From: DATFXM01 sp035315885
Lineage (GTDB): Bacteria; Acidobacteriota; Blastocatellia; UBA7656
NCBI GenBank assembly: GCA_035315885.1
Contig: DATFXM010000058.1
Span: 1 to 64,000, forward strand
Direction of reading: 5' to 3'
DNA: 64,000 nucleotides
The position numbers and the translations under genes are program-made. The first letter of the stretch is position 1. Every line of letters starts with the position of its first letter. The notes beneath the pieces were generated by a model. It was given only the letters and a program-made list of their open reading frames with translations. It was not told the origin of the DNA and did no database searches. Below, piece by piece: positions 24,440-33,959 of this stretch.

Positions 24440-26494
24440 ATGAAAAGTTCCCGCTTGGGGCGCTTCGCCGCTGCCCTCCTGTCTGTTGCACTCACGTCTC
24501 TGATCGCGTTAGCGGGCGCAACATCCGGCACCGTCCGCAACCACAATTCTGAACCGCAGGGCCAGGCTGTTCTCGAGACCGGAAAGTTTCGCCTGCACAA
24601 GTTCGAGCAGCCAATCGGCGAAGAGGTTTATGAAGTCTCTCGCGACGGCGACTCCCTGGTCACACACAGCTCGTTTGCTTTTACCGACCGAGGCACGCGT
24701 GTTCCGCTCGAAGCCACTCTCAGAACCCGACAGGATCTGTCTCCCGAGCGCTTCGAGATCAAAGGGCAAACTTCGCGTCTCTCTCAAATCGACACCACAA
24801 TCGAGATCACCGGACGAAAGGCGAGCATTCGCGAGCAGAACAAGAATCGCGAGGCGGAAACAGGAGATCGCTTTTTCACTATCGCAGGTTACGCACCTGC
24901 CGCGATTCAAATGCAGATGGTTCGTTACTGGCAGAGTCACGGAGGCTCCGGCTCCCTCTCGACTCTGCCCGGAGGGCAGGTTGGAATCGAGTTCAGAGGT
25001 CGCGACAAGATACAGGCCGAAGGCAAGCCGGTTGAGCTTGATCGGTACATCGTTACCGGCGTGATCTGGGGCCGCGAGTCGCTGTGGTTCGATTCAAACA
25101 AACAACTCATCGCAGAGGTTGCGCTGGACGCCGAGTTCGATCACTTCGAAGCGATACGCGAGGGTTACGAATCGGCGCTTTCTTCATTCGTGTCGAAAGC
25201 GGCGGAAGACGGAATGGCGGTTCTGGCCGAAATGGCGCGGCGAATAAGCCCGGCTCGCAAAGGCGCGCTTGCGATTGTGGGCGCGACACTTGTTGACGGT
25301 ACCGGCCGGCCACCGATCAACGATTCGGTGATCGTAATCGAAAACGACCGCATCATTTCTGCCGGACCTAGAAAGAGTGTGAAAGTGCCGGCCGGCGCGC
25401 GGGTCATAGATGCGAAAGGAAAAACCGTACTGCCGGGCCTCTGGGAGATGCACGCGCACTTCGAACAGGTCGAATGGGGACCGATCTACCTTGCTGCCGG
25501 AGTCACGACCTGCCGGGATGTCGGTAACGAATTCGAGTTTATCACTTCGGTACGGGACGCAATCCAGGCGGGCCGAGGTCTTGGGCCGAGGATGTTGCTT
25601 GCGGGGATCGTTGACGGTGACGGTCCATCGGCGCTCGGAGTCATTCGCGCCAATACTCCGGAGCAGGCGCGAGAAGTCGTCAACCGTTACAAGAAAGCTG
25701 GGTTCGCTCAGATAAAGATCTACAGTTCGGTCAAGCCGGAGATATTGAGAGCGATTTGCGAAGAAGCTCATCGGCTGGGAATGACGGTGACCGGGCACAT
25801 TCCCCAAGGAATGAACGCGATTCAGGGCGTCGAAGCCGGGATGGATCAGATCAATCACATTCAGTACATTCCACCGGTTATGTTGCCAAAGGAGAGGAAG
25901 CCCGGTGTGCCGGCCACCGTAGATCTCGAATCGACGGAAGCCAAACAGTCGATTGCATTCTTCAAGGAGCACGGCACGGTCCTCGATCCGACTATGGCAT
26001 TGATGGAGATTCTCACTCACTCAAGTGCCGACCCGGTTTCGAGCTTCGAGCCAGGTATTCAAAAGGTCGCACCGGAGCTCTCTACACAACTGCAGAACAC
26101 CGGCGTACCCGCTGGTGCCGCGGCACGCGCAAAAGCGACGTTCGATCAGTGGATGAACGTGCTCGCAGCACTTCACAAAGCGGGCGTCCCGATCATTACC
26201 GGCACAGATCAAGCAGTCCCGGGACACAGCCTGCATCGCGAAATCGAGTTGTACGTCAAGGCGGGGTTCACGCCCATGGAAGCCATCCAGGCCTCGACGA
26301 TAGTGCCCGCCAGAGTGATGAAATTGGACAAAGAGACGGGCACCGTTGAAGCAGGTAAGCGGGCAGACTTGATCATACTGGACGCGAATCCACTTCAGTC
26401 CATTAGCAACATTAGAACGGCAAGGTTTGTTGTGGCGGCGGGCAAGCTCTACAACTGCGCAGAACTCTGGAAGAGCGTCGGGTTCACGCCTTAG
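24440..26494 (+). CDS. Exported amidohydrolase with N-terminal extension
   Basis: A 684-residue protein: signal peptide 1-27, an unassigned strand-rich domain about 30-265, then an imidazolonepropionase-like amidohydrolase domain (about 275-680). Metal-site residues are visible: HxH in WEMHAHFE, Lys in IKIYSS, His in TGHIPQG and INHIQY, Asp in GTDQAV. The superfamily hydrolyses amide or cyclic-imide bonds; exported members include Xaa-Pro-type dipeptidases. The domain preceding the amidohydrolase is not one I can name. The gene starts 29 bases after aspS. Substrate unknown. Confidence 0.9.
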   Translation: MKSSRLGRFAAALLSVALTSLIALAGATSGTVRNHNSEPQGQAVLETGKFRLHKFEQPIGEEVYEVSRDGDSLVTHSSFAFTDRGTRVPLEATLRTRQDLSPERFEIKGQTSRLSQIDTTIEITGRKASIREQNKNREAETGDRFFTIAGYAPAAIQMQMVRYWQSHGGSGSLSTLPGGQVGIEFRGRDKIQAEGKPVELDRYIVTGVIWGRESLWFDSNKQLIAEVALDAEFDHFEAIREGYESALSSFVSKAAEDGMAVLAEMARRISPARKGALAIVGATLVDGTGRPPINDSVIVIENDRIISAGPRKSVKVPAGARVIDAKGKTVLPGLWEMHAHFEQVEWGPIYLAAGVTTCRDVGNEFEFITSVRDAIQAGRGLGPRMLLAGIVDGDGPSALGVIRANTPEQAREVVNRYKKAGFAQIKIYSSVKPEILRAICEEAHRLGMTVTGHIPQGMNAIQGVEAGMDQINHIQYIPPVMLPKERKPGVPATVDLESTEAKQSIAFFKEHGTVLDPTMALMEILTHSSADPVSSFEPGIQKVAPELSTQLQNTGVPAGAAARAKATFDQWMNVLAALHKAGVPIITGTDQAVPGHSLHREIELYVKAGFTPMEAIQASTIVPARVMKLDKETGTVEAGKRADLIILDANPLQSISNIRTARFVVAAGKLYNCAELWKSVGFTP

Positions 26495-26583
26495 ACCCTT
26501 CGAAACAACCAAATCTGAGTTCTGAATTCTGAGTTCTGAGCAGTAGCGCCTCTGAGTTCCAAAAACGAACGGGATTGGCAGGC

Positions 26584-27315
26584 TCACTCGCGGCGCTTGC
26601 CGGCGACCAAAGCGGTTCGCGCGGGCAACAACGGATGGTCGCCATAGCGCTTGATTCGTCGCACCGTGAACCCGATACTCCGTAGCTCTGCGGCAATTTC
26701 ATTGGCCCGATAGAGTTGCTGCACGTGTAGTTCTTCCGAGCGCCGGTAAGCGCGGCCCGATCTCCTGAACGTGACTATTCTGCGAGTCAGGATGCCGTCC
26801 TCTTCGCACTTCTCTGTCATCACTGCCCAGCCGTCGCCTTCGAGGTGAGACTTGACCTTTGTGCCCAAGGCCACTTGTCCGTGCTCGGCGATGTCGAAGA
26901 GAAAGATTCCGCCAGGTTTGAGCGCTTCGAACACTCTTTTGAAAAGTCGAGAAAGCGAGTGGCTATTCTTCCGGCCATCGGCCACGTAGTTGACGCACTC
27001 TCCAATCGACGTGACCGCTACACACGGCGGCAGCTCGGCATCAAATAAAGAACCCACCTTGAAACGGGCTGCTGGAGCGTTCTTTCTGGCAAGGTTGATC
27101 ATCGCCGGAGAGATGTCTAAACCCAACACGGAATATCCGGAGTTGCATAGCCGGCCGGCAAGCGCTCCGCTGCCACATCCGAGATCGACTACGAGTCCCT
27201 CGTCGATGCCTCTTTGCCTCAGGATGCGCGCAACTTCGGCGGCGGCGGCCACTGAAATGCCGCCAAACCCGCGGTCGTGTATGAACGCCAAGTCTTTCTT
27301 GTACGAATCACGCAT
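26584..27315 (-). CDS. Class I SAM-dependent methyltransferase
   Basis: A 243-residue methyltransferase: motif I VVDLGCGSGALAG (about 42-54), the acidic end of strand 2 in LGLDISP, and a post-motif LKPGGIFLFDIAEHG. The C-terminal half resembles small-molecule methyltransferases with no specific substrate signature. Stand-alone; its 3' end faces the amidohydrolase gene, and the gap carries CTGAGTT repeat units at 26515-26542. Confidence 0.88.
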   Translation of the reverse strand: MRDSYKKDLAFIHDRGFGGISVAAAAEVARILRQRGIDEGLVVDLGCGSGALAGRLCNSGYSVLGLDISPAMINLARKNAPAARFKVGSLFDAELPPCVAVTSIGECVNYVADGRKNSHSLSRLFKRVFEALKPGGIFLFDIAEHGQVALGTKVKSHLEGDGWAVMTEKCEEDGILTRRIVTFRRSGRAYRRSEELHVQQLYRANEIAAELRSIGFTVRRIKRYGDHPLLPARTALVAGKRRE

Positions 27316-27418
27316 GACCAGCCTCAGCTACGCTCCCATTACAACGCCGGCCTCAGTCGACAAGCAAACCGGGGCAGCGACTTTTGATGAGGTTCGATGA
27401 GATGTAAGCTTAGTACGT

Positions 27419-28081
27419 ATGCGCAAACATTTTGACATCGTTACTTTTGATTGTTACGGAACTCTGATTGATTGGGAAAGCGGCATATTCAACGCCTTTC
27501 AGACCGGGATCCCGGGAGCAAAGCTGGAGCGAGCTACGTTGATCGAGGCTTACCATCAGATTGAGCCTAAGTTGGAAACCGGCGAATACATTCCGTATCG
27601 CGACGTGCTGGACCGCGCGGCTGCGCTGGTTGCATCGCGACTCGGACTCGAGATCCCGAAGGGAGACCAACGGTTTTTGTCCGCGAGCATCGGTTCCTGG
27701 CCACCCTTCCCGGACACGAATCCGGCGCTGCTGAGGCTCGCGACTACCTTTCAGCTCGGAATCCTGTCTAATGTCGATGACGATTTGCTGCGGTACACGC
27801 TTCGCCATCTGAAGGTGATATTTAACCCGATAGTGACTGCCAAGCAGGTCCATTCCTACAAGCCCGCGCACGCTCACTTTCGGCAAGCACGTCGTCGCAC
27901 TACCCCAAAGCGACTGCTTCACGCTGCCCAGAGTTATTATCACGATGTCGTGCCTGCCAAAAGGCTGGAGATCCCCGTTGTCTGGGTCAATCGAAAAGGA
28001 GAAAAGGCCCCCAGGACCGGGCCTCTGCCGGATTTGGAAGTGAAAAATCTCGAGGAGCTGGCGGATCTGCTCGGCGTGTAG
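27419..28081 (+). CDS. HAD-superfamily hydrolase (haloacid dehalogenase type II-like)
   Basis: A 220-residue Rossmannoid hydrolase. HAD motif I is FDCYGTLIDW with nucleophile Asp10, motif II is the Ser in GILSNVDDD, the motif III Lys is in VHSYKPAHAHF, and AQSYYHDVVPAK supplies the acidic motif IV. FDCYGTLIDWE and the cap sequence look like type II haloacid dehalogenases, but many such genes are phosphatases of unknown substrate. It is divergent from the methyltransferase and converges, 6 bases apart, on the peroxiredoxin. Confidence 0.88.
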   Translation: MRKHFDIVTFDCYGTLIDWESGIFNAFQTGIPGAKLERATLIEAYHQIEPKLETGEYIPYRDVLDRAAALVASRLGLEIPKGDQRFLSASIGSWPPFPDTNPALLRLATTFQLGILSNVDDDLLRYTLRHLKVIFNPIVTAKQVHSYKPAHAHFRQARRRTTPKRLLHAAQSYYHDVVPAKRLEIPVVWVNRKGEKAPRTGPLPDLEVKNLEELADLLGV

Positions 28082-28087
28082 CGACAG

Positions 28088-28564
28088 CTACTGCTGAGCG
28101 GCCTTGATGGCCTGTATCACTTCGTCGTCACTGGGTCTGAAGATCGGGAACACCGATTTGCGATAACGGATTACTCCGTCGCGATCGATGACCACCACTG
28201 CTCTCTGTGCCATGCCGAGCAACGACTTCACCTTTAGAAGCCTTATCACTTCGCCCCGCTCGTCGGCCAGAAGCCGCTGCGGCAAGCCGTGATGCTCCGC
28301 GAATCCCTTGTGCGACTCAACCGTGTCCACCGATACAGCCACAACTTCGGCTCCAGTAGCCTGGTAGTCGGCCCAGCGATCGCGCATGCTGCACATCTGT
28401 TTGGTGCAAACAGCGGTCTCGTCCTTCGGATAAAAGACGAGCGCTACTACTTTGCCGCGGTGATCTGACAGCCTCCACGTTTTTCCACTTTCGTCTTTGA
28501 GCTCGAAGTCCGGAGCTAACTCTCCCGGTTCGGTACCTATTGACCGTCCGCTGGCAGCGCTCAT
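28088..28564 (-). CDS. Peroxiredoxin, Bcp/PrxQ type
   Basis: A 158-residue thiol peroxidase. The peroxidatic Cys53 is in FYPKDETAVCTKQMC and Cys58 lies five residues on, the intrahelical Cp-x4-Cr pair of Bcp/PrxQ proteins, which reduce H2O2 and organic peroxides with thioredoxin. ATG 28564 follows GGAGGTCACGACAA; the upstream in-frame start at 28630 is not needed. Unlike the paralogue at 17992-18468, a normal Cys codon occupies the active site, so the genome pairs an ordinary and a probable Sec peroxiredoxin. Confidence 0.93.
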   Translation of the reverse strand: MSAASGRSIGTEPGELAPDFELKDESGKTWRLSDHRGKVVALVFYPKDETAVCTKQMCSMRDRWADYQATGAEVVAVSVDTVESHKGFAEHHGLPQRLLADERGEVIRLLKVKSLLGMAQRAVVVIDRDGVIRYRKSVFPIFRPSDDEVIQAIKAAQQ

Positions 28565-28641
28565 TTGTCGTGACCTCCACGCGGCGTATTTCTCACGCGG
28601 CATTCTGCTGCCGCACCACACAGAAATCAAGCGCGCCGGCC

Positions 28642-29949
28642 TTATTTGGGCGGCGCAATCGCAGAGTACTTTTTCAATATTCGTACGGTCTCGTCGATCG
28701 GAAGCGCCTGAACCGTTCGGCCACGGCCCGTCACCGTCGTAGCGCGAAACAGCGAATTGTAAACCGCTTCTTCCGTAGCCTCGATAACCGCAAGAAAAAG
28801 GGGTGAGACCGCATCGTTTGAAAGAACCTTTGTCTCTCGAGTACTGGCTGTCGATCGGCCGCTGCTTTGGATTCGAAGCTCAGCCGCGGTGGAGAACGCG
28901 ATAGCATAGTCGCCACTGCCATTGCTCGCTGCTGAGCCGGTGCGCCCCAATCCGAGCATTGCCCTCGCGGCGAGCCGCTGCAGGTTTCTATGGTCAATCG
29001 GAGCGTCGGTGGCTATGACAACGATCACCGAACCGTCCGCCCGATCATCAATCGCCCTGGTCCGTTCTGAGCCCGGCTGCGGGGATGAATCGCGTCCAGT
29101 CAGCTCATCTTTCAAGTAGTACTTGCCCAACTCACGACCTACGGGTGCGCCCGCAATGGTCAAGACTCCTCCGTAGTTCGTCTGGACCAGAACTCCGACT
29201 GTGTATCCTCCAAGCGATGCGGGGAGTTTGCGCGAGGCCGTCCCGATGCCTCCCTTGAAGCCAAACGCGACCGTTCCTGTTCCGGCTCCGACGCTGCCTT
29301 CCTCGACTGGTCCTCCCTTGGCCGACTTGATCGCGTTTATCACGTCTTCGCGAGTGATGTGGCGGCCGCGGATGTCATTCAGAAACCCGTCGTTGGTTTC
29401 GCCTACCAGGGCATTGATCGATTGCACGTCCTCATTTCCAGGTAAGCCGAGTATGTAGTCTAGAACCGCATCGGCTACTCGCGGAACGCTGAGAGTTGAT
29501 GTCAGCAACACCGGGGTCTCGATCTCGCCCAGCTCGTTGACCTGTGTAGAGCCAGCCAGCTTTCCAAAGGCGTTGCCGATGTACACCGCGCCGGCTACTT
29601 TTTCGCGAAACAGGTTACCGCCGTGCGGAAGTATTGCCGTAACGCCGGTGCGAATATCGTCACCCCTGATTATGGTGGTTTGGCCGACGCGGACTCCGGC
29701 TACATCGGTGATCGCGTTCAGTTGACCCGTCGGTAAGACGCCGCAGTTAATTCCCAGATCGCGTGCTCTGGGCCGCGGCTCGGCGGAGCCGCGATCACTT
29801 CCTTTCTGGAGAGGAGCCTCTGGCTGAGCCATCTTTTCCCTCGCGGAGACAAACGTAATCGGCTGCAAGCAAAGCACAAGAATCAAAAGAGATGAGCGCA
29901 CTGTACCTCGAAAATAACTGATGATTTTTGATTTAGCATGATTTATCAT
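28642..29949 (-). CDS. P1 family peptidase (DmpA-like aminopeptidase), exported
   Basis: A 435-residue member of peptidase family S58/P1, N-terminal nucleophile enzymes that self-cleave to form alpha and beta chains and remove N-terminal (often D-) residues. Family stretches are LNAITDVAGVRVGQTTI, HITREDVINAIKSA, GSVGAGTGTVAFGFKGGIG with the autocleavage region and TNYGGVLTIAGAPVGRELG. Residues about 14-36 form a signal peptide. Start ATG 29949. It is divergent from the PilB-type gene with a 121-base gap that must hold both promoters. Confidence 0.9.
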   Translation of the reverse strand: MINHAKSKIISYFRGTVRSSLLILVLCLQPITFVSAREKMAQPEAPLQKGSDRGSAEPRPRARDLGINCGVLPTGQLNAITDVAGVRVGQTTIIRGDDIRTGVTAILPHGGNLFREKVAGAVYIGNAFGKLAGSTQVNELGEIETPVLLTSTLSVPRVADAVLDYILGLPGNEDVQSINALVGETNDGFLNDIRGRHITREDVINAIKSAKGGPVEEGSVGAGTGTVAFGFKGGIGTASRKLPASLGGYTVGVLVQTNYGGVLTIAGAPVGRELGKYYLKDELTGRDSSPQPGSERTRAIDDRADGSVIVVIATDAPIDHRNLQRLAARAMLGLGRTGSAASNGSGDYAIAFSTAAELRIQSSGRSTASTRETKVLSNDAVSPLFLAVIEATEEAVYNSLFRATTVTGRGRTVQALPIDETVRILKKYSAIAPPK

Positions 29950-30070
29950 CTCGAGGCTGTCGTTTCAACTAATCCCCCTCAACGTGCTCCCCGGCATATG
30001 CTCCCAGATAACTTGGACTGAAATCGCGTGAGGATCTGTTTGACTCACGACCGCCAGGACCGGAGGCAGG

Positions 30071-31984
30071 ATGCTCCAGTATGCGCTTGACGAGAGTGCC
30101 CAGGAGGCACTGGTCACAGAAGGCGTTCTTACCAACGAACAGTTAAGCAAGGCCCGCGATATACACGGTCGTTTGGGCACGCACACGTCGCTGTGCGACG
30201 TGCTGGTCGAAATGCACATGATCAGCAGGCCGCGCCTTGAAGAATTCGTCAAACGGCACCGGCCCAGACCGAGCCTCAGCGACATCCTCATTTCAAGGCG
30301 TCTGGTAACCGAGCACGACGTCCTCGCCGCTCGCGAGGTCCAGCGAAAGAGCGCGCCAAGGTCAAAACGAATCGGCGAAACGCTCGTCGAGATGGGGCTC
30401 ATCGAAGAACGCCACGTGATCGAGGCGCTCGCCGAAGAGTTCTCTCTCAAGATCTTTGATCCGGACATAACAGAAATCGATGTGGATCTGGTGCGCAAGA
30501 TCTCTCTCAAATATTTGAGACGCCAGGTTGCGCTTCCGATCAAGCTCGACGCCGCGCAGCTCCATCTTCTGGTGGCTGACCCGACGATGACTCCATTCTT
30601 CGAGGAAATCGAACGGCTTTTTGCTTGCAGATTGAGGCTCTCGCTCGCCACCTCCGCTACCATTCAACAAAAGCTCGATTTGGTGGATGCCTTGTTGCAG
30701 GGCAAAGACGCGGGCATCGGCGACTATCAGAAGGTCAAGTACCATTCGCTCGAATCTCAAACGCTGGCGCAAGCTGAAGACCGTATTATCAACGCAGTCG
30801 ATCAGTTTATCAGGTCAGCGATCGAGGAAGGCGCATCGGACGTACACCTCGAGCCGATGGCTAACAAACTGCGAGTGCGCTACAGGATTGACGGCGTGCT
30901 GGTTCACAAGATGGATTTTCCCCGGGACTACACGCCACGCATCGTGTCGCGCATAAAGATTCTGGCGGACGCCGACGTCGCCGAACGCCGAAAGCATCAG
31001 GATGGCCGAATCTTCGTCAAAACCGACAAACAGGAGATCGACATTCGAGTCTCCTTCTACGCGACGGTTTTTGGGGAGAACGTCGTACTGAGAATTCTAA
31101 ATAAGGCCTCGCTGATCAGTCTGCAGGAGCTGGGCTTCGCTCCAAACATCCTGCGGCTTTACAGTGAGGATGTTCTTGCGACGCCTTCGGGCATAACCCT
31201 GATCACCGGCCCGACCGGTTCCGGGAAAACAACTACGCTCTACAGCTCGATCGATCACTGCAACGACCCTACGGTCAAGATCATCACCTGCGAAGACCCG
31301 GTTGAATATGTAATCGACGGGATCTCGCAATGCTCGATCAATGAGAAGATCGGTCTTACGTTTCACGAGACGCTGAGATCTATAGTCAGGCAAGATCCGG
31401 ACATCATAGTGATTGGCGAGATTCGCGATCGGTTCTCGGCTGACGTAGCAGTTCAGTCCGCGCTGACCGGGCACAAGGTGTTCGCGACGTTCCACACCGA
31501 GGATTCGGTAGGGGCGCTCGTGCGGCTGATTAATATGGAAATTGAAACCTCGCTGATTGCGTCTACGATCGGGGCAGTCCTGGCGCAGCGGCTCGTTAGA
31601 AAAGTGTGCTCGAACTGTCGAGTCGAGGACCAGCCCGACGATCGAGTGCTGCGCCGGTTCAGGCTTCAGCGTGAGCAGCTCAAGGGGTTTCAGCTCTTCC
31701 GTGGCAAGGGATGTTCGGCTTGCAACTTTACCGGCTATCGGGGACGGCTTGGAATCTATGAGCTGCTGGTGCCCAACGGCGAGATTCGAGACGCAATCCT
31801 CCAGAAGCGCACGATGCAGGAAATCAGACAGATGAGTCTGGATAGCGCCAATCTCTGCACAATGCAGGAGGATGGCATGGTAAAGGCCCTGCGCGGGACC
31901 ACGACTCTTGACGAGGTCCTCGAGAACGCGCCGCGGGTATTCCACCAGCGGTCACTGGAAACTCTGTTGTCTATAGCAGGATGA
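30071..31984 (+). CDS. Type II secretion/type IV pilus assembly ATPase (GspE/PulE/PilB family)
   Basis: A 637-residue hexameric ATPase. N-terminal residues about 1-110 carry two MshEN-type helical units (NEQLSKARDIHGRLG and SLSDILISRRLVTEHDV), a PilB N-domain follows, then the ATPase core: Walker A GPTGSGKTTT, Asp box, Walker B DPDIIVIGEIRD, and the CxxC/CxxC zinc site CSNC and CSACNFTGYRGR. It powers pilus extension or secretion. No pilC, pilT or pilin gene is in the window. ATG 30071 follows ACCGGAGGCAGG. Pilus versus secretion cannot be decided. Confidence 0.93.
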   Translation: MLQYALDESAQEALVTEGVLTNEQLSKARDIHGRLGTHTSLCDVLVEMHMISRPRLEEFVKRHRPRPSLSDILISRRLVTEHDVLAAREVQRKSAPRSKRIGETLVEMGLIEERHVIEALAEEFSLKIFDPDITEIDVDLVRKISLKYLRRQVALPIKLDAAQLHLLVADPTMTPFFEEIERLFACRLRLSLATSATIQQKLDLVDALLQGKDAGIGDYQKVKYHSLESQTLAQAEDRIINAVDQFIRSAIEEGASDVHLEPMANKLRVRYRIDGVLVHKMDFPRDYTPRIVSRIKILADADVAERRKHQDGRIFVKTDKQEIDIRVSFYATVFGENVVLRILNKASLISLQELGFAPNILRLYSEDVLATPSGITLITGPTGSGKTTTLYSSIDHCNDPTVKIITCEDPVEYVIDGISQCSINEKIGLTFHETLRSIVRQDPDIIVIGEIRDRFSADVAVQSALTGHKVFATFHTEDSVGALVRLINMEIETSLIASTIGAVLAQRLVRKVCSNCRVEDQPDDRVLRRFRLQREQLKGFQLFRGKGCSACNFTGYRGRLGIYELLVPNGEIRDAILQKRTMQEIRQMSLDSANLCTMQEDGMVKALRGTTTLDEVLENAPRVFHQRSLETLLSIAG

Positions 31985-31989
31985 GAGGA

Positions 31990-32069
31990 AGTTCTGAGTA
32001 GGGAAAAGAGAGTTCGGAGTACTGAGTTCTGACTAGGTAAGCAGACTCAGGACTCAGGACTCAGAACTA
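31990..32069. repeat. Heptad repeat pair between convergent genes
   Basis: GTTCTGAGTAGGG and GAGTTCTGAC units (31990-32035) face GACTCAGGACTCAGGACTCAG (32043-32065). The stop codon of the transglycosylase gene (TAG, 32069-32067) is part of a unit (TAGTTCTGAG on the minus strand), and the first unit begins 6 bases after the stop of the ATPase gene. Confidence 0.75.
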
Positions 32070-33743
32070 CCTATGTCGTCCGTGCCTGCGAGACGAAGCG
32101 CGTTCTCGATAGTGGCCGGCACGGCGACCCGACCCGCGGACCTGTTTCGGTATCTTTACCGTCTGTCCCTTCCGCAGCTCGCCGCTTGACGACATTCGAT
32201 TCACTCGGGCCAGCTCCCGAGCTGAGATCCCATACCGCTTTGCCAGACTCGCAATCGTATCGCCGCGGCGAACGGTGTATGACGCGAGTTGTACTCGATA
32301 GGCTGAACGATATCCTTCAGCGACATCGTCGGCCGGCAGAATGATTCGCCGGCCCATGCGCTTCTCCTCGGGAAGCGTGGCGTAGGCGACCTCAAACTGC
32401 TTCTTCATCCCTTTCGGAATCTTGATCGTGTACCGAGCACCTGGCGGGCTGGCTCCGCGCCGCAGCTCGGGATTCAAATCCTGAATGACCTCATAAGGCA
32501 CACCCAGAAGGTCGCCAACGACTTTCAAATCGGTCTGCGAAGGAAGATCGAACGTCTCGAAATTCAGCGCCGGATCAGAGCTCACGTCAAATCCGTAGCG
32601 CTTCTGGTTCTTGCTTATGATCATTATCGAAAGGATGATCGGAACGTAGTTTCGAGTCTCCTGCGGCAATAGGCCGCGTCGATAAAGCTCCCAGAAGTCT
32701 GCGTAGCCGCACCGAGCCACCGCGCTATCTACGCGGTTCTCACCTGAATTGTAGGCGGCCATTGCCAGAAGCCAGTCACCAGCAAAGTGCTCATTCAACC
32801 AGTGGAGGTACCGGGCAGCGGCGCGCGTCGATTTCTCCGGCTGTGAGCGGTCATCTATCCACGTCGTCTGCGCCAGACCGTACCGCTGGCCAGTTGATGG
32901 TATGAACTGCCAGATACCTTTCGCCGCTGCTCGAGACAAAGCGGCCGGCTTCCAAACCGATTCAGCCTGCGCAAGCCACATCAAGTCTTGCGGGACCTTC
33001 TCTTCCTTGAAGATCTTCTCCACCATCTGCCGGTACCGGCCCGAGCGCTGCAGTCCCACTTCCATGGTGGAGCGGCCGCGCCCAGCTACAAAGTAATTCA
33101 GAAACTGAAACACCGGCGGCGCGACCGTGAAATCAAAATCGTACTTGCCGAAGATTTTGATGCCTTCCGGAGTAACGGTGGCCAGCTCTTCTTCCTTTAT
33201 TTGCGACAGCTCATCAAGCACCGACGGCTCAGAGATCTCCGGTCGCAGCGCGTCTTCGTGCTTGTCGTCGGCCAGAGCTTCGTACTTATGAATTCGTTCG
33301 ATCAGCCGGTGGTAGTAGATCTCGAGCTTTGCGTCGGCACGCAGATTCGCGCCGGACTGCAGGATAACGTCGAGCGCGTCATCGAACAGCTTGCGTGCGA
33401 TCTCAGGCAAGCCTTTGCTCATGGCTTCTTCGCCGCGCTTAAAGGTATCTTCAGCGCGGTCGATTATCTTCTGAGAATCCACAGGCTGCTTCAATCCAGT
33501 TTCCGGAGCCGCTTTTGGAGGATTTGTCAGCGCCTGATTTGCAGGTGACGCGTTGATTCCTGGCGGGTTTGTAGCCGGAGTCGCCGGCGATGCATTGGCT
33601 TTACTTGTCGAGGCCTGCTCAGCTTCAGTGCCTGGAAGCTTTTGCTGGCCGGCCAGTACGGTGGCCGGGCATATGCCACCTAGAAGCAGGGTCGATGTCA
33701 ATGTAGTGACCGCACACCTGCCCCACAATCTGTCAATCTTCAT
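32067..33743 (-). CDS. mltD: Membrane-bound lytic murein transglycosylase D-like, LysM
   Basis: A 558-residue exported muramidase-like enzyme that cleaves peptidoglycan glycan strands with 1,6-anhydro ends. Signal peptide 1-31; a low-complexity Ala/Pro/Asn linker about 35-90; an SLT domain about 236-370 with catalytic Glu261 in AQAESVWKP, then GIWQFIPSTGQRYGL and AAYNSGENRV; a C-terminal LysM at about 500-545 (YTVRRGDTIASLAKRYG). One LysM is fewer than the several in E. coli MltD. ATG 33743; a TTGACC-17-TATAAG promoter lies at 33921-33893. Confidence 0.92.
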   Translation of the reverse strand: MKIDRLWGRCAVTTLTSTLLLGGICPATVLAGQQKLPGTEAEQASTSKANASPATPATNPPGINASPANQALTNPPKAAPETGLKQPVDSQKIIDRAEDTFKRGEEAMSKGLPEIARKLFDDALDVILQSGANLRADAKLEIYYHRLIERIHKYEALADDKHEDALRPEISEPSVLDELSQIKEEELATVTPEGIKIFGKYDFDFTVAPPVFQFLNYFVAGRGRSTMEVGLQRSGRYRQMVEKIFKEEKVPQDLMWLAQAESVWKPAALSRAAAKGIWQFIPSTGQRYGLAQTTWIDDRSQPEKSTRAAARYLHWLNEHFAGDWLLAMAAYNSGENRVDSAVARCGYADFWELYRRGLLPQETRNYVPIILSIMIISKNQKRYGFDVSSDPALNFETFDLPSQTDLKVVGDLLGVPYEVIQDLNPELRRGASPPGARYTIKIPKGMKKQFEVAYATLPEEKRMGRRIILPADDVAEGYRSAYRVQLASYTVRRGDTIASLAKRYGISARELARVNRMSSSGELRKGQTVKIPKQVRGSGRRAGHYRERASSRRHGRHR

Positions 33744-33892
33744 CCTGTTCTCTATCCTTCTGGATTAAGGCTGTGCTGATACACTAGCTCCAAATCCCCT
33801 AAGCTTGAGTTCGCGCTAACCGCGGGACCGGCGGGCAAGGGGGCCTATGTCCAACGGCCGACTTCTGCGCACTCCCTTAATCAATTTGGTAC

Positions 33893-33921
33893 CTTATAAC
33901 ACGCAAATACGGAGGGGTCAA
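33893..33921 (-). promoter_or_regulatory. Putative sigma70 promoter of the mltD-like gene
   Basis: Minus strand TTGACC (33921-33916), 17-base spacer, TATAAG (33898-33893). The leader to ATG 33743 would be about 140 bases; no known riboswitch recognised in it. Confidence 0.6.
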
Positions 33922-33959
33922 TAAAATAGCCGGTCGCAACAAATTTGAAAGAACTTTAC